This document shows, one piece after another, positions 58,071 to 64,000 of a stretch of DNA of 64,000 nucleotides. Origin of the DNA: Hofstenia miamia (Eukaryota > Xenacoelomorpha > Acoela); contig SCFE01000023.1 in NCBI GenBank assembly GCA_004352715.1, positions 383,899 through 447,898 of the forward strand. The letters run 5' to 3'. Position numbers and translations under genes: made by a program. Under the pieces are notes generated by a model. That model had not been told where the DNA came from. It did not search any database and worked only from the letters and a program-made list of their open reading frames with translations. The stretch's first letter is position 1; every line of letters starts with the position of its first letter.

Positions 58071-60162
58071 GGAAAGCAAAATTTAATTTTCCTTTATCAT
58101 TACTGTATATTTTTTATATTTAGCAAACTTTAAGTAGTTTTCAATACATAGAGAATTGTCACTTATTTGTATCCGCTCAAATTCTCACTAATTTTCAGAT
58201 TTCAAGACATTTAGCTCAGAATTTGCAGTGACTACTAACGCTGCATTTCATTGGTGCTTAGCGATCTACCTTAATAAATCGATTTTTTTAAATTTTAAAT
58301 TGTTTACATGTTGTAAATTTTTTGCATATGCAAGGCAATTTAATAAAGCAGATATCTTGATATTCAAAAAATAAATTAGACATATAATCGAAATTTCAAT
58401 AAATATGGCATGAAAACCATGATATTATCTTCAATTTTTGTTGCAAGCATTAATGAGATTTATTTTTAAATAAACGAGAAAAAACCTAATATAATCTCCC
58501 TCAGTTACTTCAATGAATTTGTTTATCAGTTACTAATACTTGCAAATGTCCGTCCGGTAGATTATGTTAATTCAAAACATACTCATCTACGCCTTATGTC
58601 TGGGATTTGACAGAGACTTTTAAGTAGTGTTACTAGTTAGAGGTTTATAGAATTCAGTTATAAATAATATTAATTGAAACATTGAACTGGGTAATTCCAA
58701 TCGCCAAATAAGTGCCAGTGCAACCAAATTTATTACTGTTAAATGTATCACTCAACGATCAATTGAACAATTTGATATTCATTTTGTAATAAAATTTATA
58801 AATAATTTATGCGCGATCAGAGATGGACACGGGTTGAATTTTTCAGGCCCGGCCCAGTCCGACACGTCAACTATTATTTCAAGCACGTTTTAGAGCCGTC
58901 AAAATTTATTGATCAATTTCAATACATTAATTTTTGCCTGTAGCACTAAGTCCAATTTGACTAAAATCTCTTTCAAACAGTAGAATTTGCTTGGATGGCA
59001 TATATTTTCAATGCAACGTTACGGAAAGTTGGATATGTGCCTCTAATTTATTTTCCATTAATTAAGTTATATCAGTTAATTAACTTTAAAATTGTTATAT
59101 TGGACAAAGAACTTAACTGGTACATTAAACGAAGAACTACTTAGGCTAATTTTAAATTCCATTCACAAAAATGCAATCAGATCTTCTGTTACGAAATTTT
59201 TTTCTAATTATAGCATACTTAAGTAGTTTAACAAATACAATAAATAAATAAATCGAAAATTAAAAGACTTCAATTAGTTATTTTAGGTTAATACTTATCT
59301 AATTCCAATCTATAAAAATATGAAATTTCAAAGTTGAAACATTTTTAAAAATGCATTGAGTTGAAATTTAAAATTGATCTATTGAGAAAATAATGGATTT
59401 GAAGTGTAATGGAGGATTGGAAGTTCATAAAACATTCTTTTATTCATTTCAAGCAAATCACGCTGTTAAAATAGCTTAAAGTTCTGGAAGACTTGGCTAT
59501 GAAGTAATTTCATTTATCAATAAAATGTAATAAAACATAAAATTGTATCATAAAACTAGGCATACATTACGCATAGACATAATAGTTTCACGTACCTCTA
59601 CTGTTGATAACATTTTAAATTGAGACATGGCTTTAGTTGACGCGGGATATGATGTATTGAAATTTCCGTGAACACACGTTTCTTTCATATGTTAAACAAA
59701 AATAAATCTAATGGAATAATATTGTAGGCCATAAAAATTGCCCATTCCCCTCCCCCCAATCCAACCATTGGGAATGGTCTTGTGCTCTTCAGCAATGAAA
59801 TAAGCTGTGTGATCAGTAGGCCGACCAATTATGCTTTATCAAAATATCTTTTTATCGCATAAATATAACGTATAAAATATTCAATTATGCTTTATCATTA
59901 AAAATTCATTCCTTATAGAAAATGTATTTTATCACAAAGTTCTATTAATTCAACACAAAGAACTAAAAGGCAAGCACTTCCTGAATTAGATCAATGATTT
60001 TCAAAGCTTAAAGTGAATAAAAAGCTTATCAACAACTACAATTATATATATATATATATATATATAAAATGGAATAATCGGTAATATCTCCACGAGTTTT
60101 TATTCTATGGACTCCGCACCTAGGTCATTCGATTCCAAATTAAAAACTACATCTTTCTAATG
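58071..60162. other. non-coding stretch
   Basis: AT-rich. At 58826 CAGAGATGGACACGGGTTG, followed by a CCCGGCCC patch, looks like one end of a hAT element, but no partner end was found. A (TA)n tract lies at 60042-60065. Confidence 0.5.
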
Positions 60163-60305
60163 TCAATAAGTATGACTCAAAATAGAATACAAACTACACT
60201 TCGAGAAATTTGGCTTTAGACTTAATTTGTATAAGAAACCAATTCCGTCCCCATGACTTTCACGGGGCACATTCATAAAACCATACTCCATAGGGCAAAG
60301 CAAAT
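60163..60305 (-). pseudogene. LINE endonuclease scrap, cut by gap
   Basis: The reverse strand from the gap edge encodes 'MNVPRESHGDGIGFLYK' followed by 'LSLKPNF', resembling the '..VPR..GRGGG.GFLYR..L' segment of the apurinic-type endonuclease domain in CR1/L2-like LINEs. The frame stops after about 47 codons and its upstream part is lost in the N run. Confidence 0.45.
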
Positions 60306-61305
60306 NNNNNNNNNNNNNNNNNNNNNNNNNNNNNNNNNNNNNNNNNNNNNNNNNNNNNNNNNNNNNNNNNNNNNNNNNNNNNNNNNNNNNNNNNNNNNNN
60401 NNNNNNNNNNNNNNNNNNNNNNNNNNNNNNNNNNNNNNNNNNNNNNNNNNNNNNNNNNNNNNNNNNNNNNNNNNNNNNNNNNNNNNNNNNNNNNNNNNNN
60501 NNNNNNNNNNNNNNNNNNNNNNNNNNNNNNNNNNNNNNNNNNNNNNNNNNNNNNNNNNNNNNNNNNNNNNNNNNNNNNNNNNNNNNNNNNNNNNNNNNNN
60601 NNNNNNNNNNNNNNNNNNNNNNNNNNNNNNNNNNNNNNNNNNNNNNNNNNNNNNNNNNNNNNNNNNNNNNNNNNNNNNNNNNNNNNNNNNNNNNNNNNNN
60701 NNNNNNNNNNNNNNNNNNNNNNNNNNNNNNNNNNNNNNNNNNNNNNNNNNNNNNNNNNNNNNNNNNNNNNNNNNNNNNNNNNNNNNNNNNNNNNNNNNNN
60801 NNNNNNNNNNNNNNNNNNNNNNNNNNNNNNNNNNNNNNNNNNNNNNNNNNNNNNNNNNNNNNNNNNNNNNNNNNNNNNNNNNNNNNNNNNNNNNNNNNNN
60901 NNNNNNNNNNNNNNNNNNNNNNNNNNNNNNNNNNNNNNNNNNNNNNNNNNNNNNNNNNNNNNNNNNNNNNNNNNNNNNNNNNNNNNNNNNNNNNNNNNNN
61001 NNNNNNNNNNNNNNNNNNNNNNNNNNNNNNNNNNNNNNNNNNNNNNNNNNNNNNNNNNNNNNNNNNNNNNNNNNNNNNNNNNNNNNNNNNNNNNNNNNNN
61101 NNNNNNNNNNNNNNNNNNNNNNNNNNNNNNNNNNNNNNNNNNNNNNNNNNNNNNNNNNNNNNNNNNNNNNNNNNNNNNNNNNNNNNNNNNNNNNNNNNNN
61201 NNNNNNNNNNNNNNNNNNNNNNNNNNNNNNNNNNNNNNNNNNNNNNNNNNNNNNNNNNNNNNNNNNNNNNNNNNNNNNNNNNNNNNNNNNNNNNNNNNNN
61301 NNNNN
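60306..61305. other. assembly gap, exactly 1000 N
   Basis: A round-number placeholder between a LINE scrap and a (TA)n tract (61306-61324). Long open frames spanning it are artefacts of N codons. Confidence 0.98.
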
Positions 61306-61628
61306 TATATATATATATATATATGCGTACCTTTCCATACTGAATAATTTAGTACATCTACCTTGATAAGTTGTTCGGATAAACTCGTGAGTTCCTTTGA
61401 TCTGATTAATGCAAGGATGACAATATTGTGGTATAAATACTGATTTTCCATTCATTAAAATTTAGGATCAACTTCAATGTTTACATTCGTGTATCTAAGA
61501 TATCTGAAAATGTAGATGCAATCAAAATTAAACACTATGGAAAAGAGGTGCATCAAGATTTCTCTTAATGTATAAATATTTTTTCTTAGATTTAAATTTG
61601 TTATCAATTAATAAAGGTTACAATGCAG

Positions 61629-61794
61629 TTACCCCTTCTATTATGCGGGGAAAGTGACTCAGAATGATACTCTAAGTCCTAGTCTCAAAGAACCCGAACA
61701 GAAACTTCCTAACCTGCTTGCATCTGCACATCATCCCAATAATAGTAATTCAAACAAAAGAGATCTTGCCTCTCACAGCTCATTTCGAGATTGA
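61629..61794 (+). CDS. candidate 3'-terminal coding exon, unidentified
   Basis: After an acceptor-like ACAATGCAG a frame of 54 codons runs to TGA. It has strongly protein-like composition (Pro, Ser, Asn, Lys, Leu; contains LSPSLKEPEQKLPNLLASAH). Local GC content is raised compared with its surroundings. No domain was recognised and the upstream exon may lie in the 1000-N gap. Confidence 0.3.
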
Positions 61795-62879
61795 GTAACA
61801 GTTGAGACTTTGATTTTACTTACTTCTTTCTATAAGGCAGCATTTCCAAAAGTTTTTAATGATTTAGAAAAATTGTTGCACATTACGTTTTAGTTGCTAA
61901 TCTAGGAGCAAAGTCAGATTTTAGCAAGCAAAATACGTGGCTGCCAATAAAATCTTACAGTAGAATTTTCAGAATAACAGGTCGAACCTGATAAAATTTT
62001 GTCAGTTGGATTTAGATCTAACAATATTTCAAAATTGAATTACACAAAATCGAATTCCAATTCTTGGCAATATAAAAAATAAAGTTTACATTTCCTGAAA
62101 AAATATGCAAAATTCAACTACCGCAGGTTCTGGGACCAGCATTGAATTTGGTTCAAGAAAATTCAAAGGTTATTTAGTATGTTAGTGTACATAAAATAAA
62201 TAAACTCTAAAAAGTTTTCTTCGAAATGTATTGTAGTTTGCAAAACAGTGCATATTAGGATTACTACAAGTCTATAAATTTATAATGAATTATTATAGGT
62301 CAATGATACAGTGTTTTACGTTTGCAGAATTAATGCTGGCAACAACCGCTTACCTTTTAATGACCGGTGGCTGTCCACCCGGTGAAATTGACCTGGCGGG
62401 CCGAGGGCTCGTTTAGCTCGCCATTCATTGAGAAATAAAAAAGACTACAAATAAACCTCACATCCAGAAGAGTTGCATATCATATTTCTCCTAAATTAAA
62501 TATATTTTCTAATGATGAAATTGTTATATTTAACATTAAATGTGTTTGCCTTTTCAATGCGAAAATTTAATCAATCATTAAATATTCAGTATTTACTGTG
62601 ATTAAAATTCGATTGAATACAATGAGTGGAAGGACTACTTAATAATGGAAATTAAAACAATCGGGGTGTTTCAAAGTTCTCTAAGGTTGTTAATGTATAG
62701 AACAAATAAAAAAGCCCCTAAACTACATTCATATGGCAGTCTAGAAGTAGCTGTATATGATATTGAATTTCTATTTATTGTATTCTTGCCTCAGTAAGAA
62801 CATATAAACTGTAGTATAAACCAAAAAATGACATTGATTAAGAGGCTTGTAGAGATGTCGATATATATATATATATATA
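61795..62879. other. non-coding stretch ending in (TA)n
   Basis: Nothing recognised except a GC-rich patch at 62365-62420 and a TA tract (62861-62879) leading into the next gap. Confidence 0.5.
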
Positions 62880-63879
62880 NNNNNNNNNNNNNNNNNNNNN
62901 NNNNNNNNNNNNNNNNNNNNNNNNNNNNNNNNNNNNNNNNNNNNNNNNNNNNNNNNNNNNNNNNNNNNNNNNNNNNNNNNNNNNNNNNNNNNNNNNNNNN
63001 NNNNNNNNNNNNNNNNNNNNNNNNNNNNNNNNNNNNNNNNNNNNNNNNNNNNNNNNNNNNNNNNNNNNNNNNNNNNNNNNNNNNNNNNNNNNNNNNNNNN
63101 NNNNNNNNNNNNNNNNNNNNNNNNNNNNNNNNNNNNNNNNNNNNNNNNNNNNNNNNNNNNNNNNNNNNNNNNNNNNNNNNNNNNNNNNNNNNNNNNNNNN
63201 NNNNNNNNNNNNNNNNNNNNNNNNNNNNNNNNNNNNNNNNNNNNNNNNNNNNNNNNNNNNNNNNNNNNNNNNNNNNNNNNNNNNNNNNNNNNNNNNNNNN
63301 NNNNNNNNNNNNNNNNNNNNNNNNNNNNNNNNNNNNNNNNNNNNNNNNNNNNNNNNNNNNNNNNNNNNNNNNNNNNNNNNNNNNNNNNNNNNNNNNNNNN
63401 NNNNNNNNNNNNNNNNNNNNNNNNNNNNNNNNNNNNNNNNNNNNNNNNNNNNNNNNNNNNNNNNNNNNNNNNNNNNNNNNNNNNNNNNNNNNNNNNNNNN
63501 NNNNNNNNNNNNNNNNNNNNNNNNNNNNNNNNNNNNNNNNNNNNNNNNNNNNNNNNNNNNNNNNNNNNNNNNNNNNNNNNNNNNNNNNNNNNNNNNNNNN
63601 NNNNNNNNNNNNNNNNNNNNNNNNNNNNNNNNNNNNNNNNNNNNNNNNNNNNNNNNNNNNNNNNNNNNNNNNNNNNNNNNNNNNNNNNNNNNNNNNNNNN
63701 NNNNNNNNNNNNNNNNNNNNNNNNNNNNNNNNNNNNNNNNNNNNNNNNNNNNNNNNNNNNNNNNNNNNNNNNNNNNNNNNNNNNNNNNNNNNNNNNNNNN
63801 NNNNNNNNNNNNNNNNNNNNNNNNNNNNNNNNNNNNNNNNNNNNNNNNNNNNNNNNNNNNNNNNNNNNNNNNNNNNNNN
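62880..63879. other. assembly gap, exactly 1000 N
   Basis: Second round-number placeholder, again beginning in a (TA)n microsatellite. Confidence 0.98.
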
Positions 63880-63969
63880 GATCAAAAATTGAGCTCATCA
63901 ATGGAACACTCCCCCAAATCCAGTGGAACTCGAAGTAAACTAAAGGGCGGAGAGTACAAAGCTATGTGA
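63880..63969 (+). other. coding-like segment at gap edge
   Basis: Open from the gap edge (about 29 codons) to a TGA near 63967. It is rich in Ser and Lys and contains MEHSPKSSGTRSKLKGGEYK. It could be the end of an exon hidden in the gap. Too short to identify. Confidence 0.2.
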
Positions 63970-64000
63970 ATAAGTCCTTGACTGCAATTAAAGGCAGCAG

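Noticed and set aside
60163-61455. Open frames of 360-430 codons across the first 1000-N gap
   Set aside because: They consist almost wholly of unknown residues from N codons; only the reverse LINE-like end is meaningful.
62771-63901. Open frames of 350-376 codons across the second 1000-N gap
   Set aside because: Artefacts of N codons flanked by TA repeats.

Overview
The window is strongly AT-rich animal DNA (about 70% A+T by eye), full of (TA)n microsatellites, small DNA-transposon derivatives and decayed retroelements. It has several assembly gaps and ten single-N contig joints. The only gene that can be annotated confidently is a two-exon posterior Hox gene at 54523-56634 (+). Its homeodomain is of the chordate Hox9/10 type, closest by eye to Hox10, and quite divergent. 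Together with the long gene-free flanks this suggests an invertebrate chordate, most likely a tunicate. That placement is inference; no second marker gene is present.

Layout. 120-1664: an exact 772-bp duplication across one N (assembly duplicate). 3.6-4.1 kb: first copy of a dispersed TTAA-flanked repeat called R1 here (seven copies). 5.7-6.2 kb: C-terminal part of a LINE reverse transcriptase. 6.4-6.8, 21.8-22.2, 23.0-23.4, 24.7-25.3 and 51.0-51.4 kb: non-autonomous hAT-type elements, some with clear 8-bp target-site duplications. 18.06-19.65 kb: pieces of an LTR retrotransposon (Gag, protease) interleaved with host contigs in zipper fashion. 26.18-27.44 kb: an almost intact Tc1/mariner-superfamily DD37D (maT-like) element with one nonsense codon. 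28.3-28.9 kb: piggyBac transposase relic. 30.7-32.0 kb: decayed transposon-associated protein gene. 33.05-34.28 and 56.95-58.07 kb: two oppositely oriented copies of a TIR element with subterminal repeats. 41.07-41.27 kb: piggyBac-type MITE beside a Ty3/Gypsy integrase relic. 43.15-43.53 kb: minisatellite. 45.6-47.3 kb: LINE pseudogene. 53.2-53.5 kb: transposase C-terminal relic. 54.3-56.6 kb: Hox promoter and gene. 60.2-60.3 kb: LINE endonuclease scrap beside a 1000-N gap; a second 1000-N gap follows at 62.9 kb.

The Hox gene has a compact promoter: a TATA box preceded by three inverted CCAAT (ATTGG) motifs spaced 40 and 41 bp apart. It has a 1.19-kb phase-1 intron and a short C-terminal tail, and its 3' region runs into a transposon copy that supplies the first canonical AATAAA. 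Several small open segments bounded by plausible splice sites (35.1, 39.9, 40.2, 45.1, 61.6, 63.9 kb) look coding but were not identified. They are listed at low confidence as possible exons of unrecognised genes. No tRNA, rRNA, CRISPR or bacterial-type system was seen. I found no convincing new multi-gene system; the most original signals are the TIR element with subterminal repeats, the promoter periodicity and the zipper misassembly.
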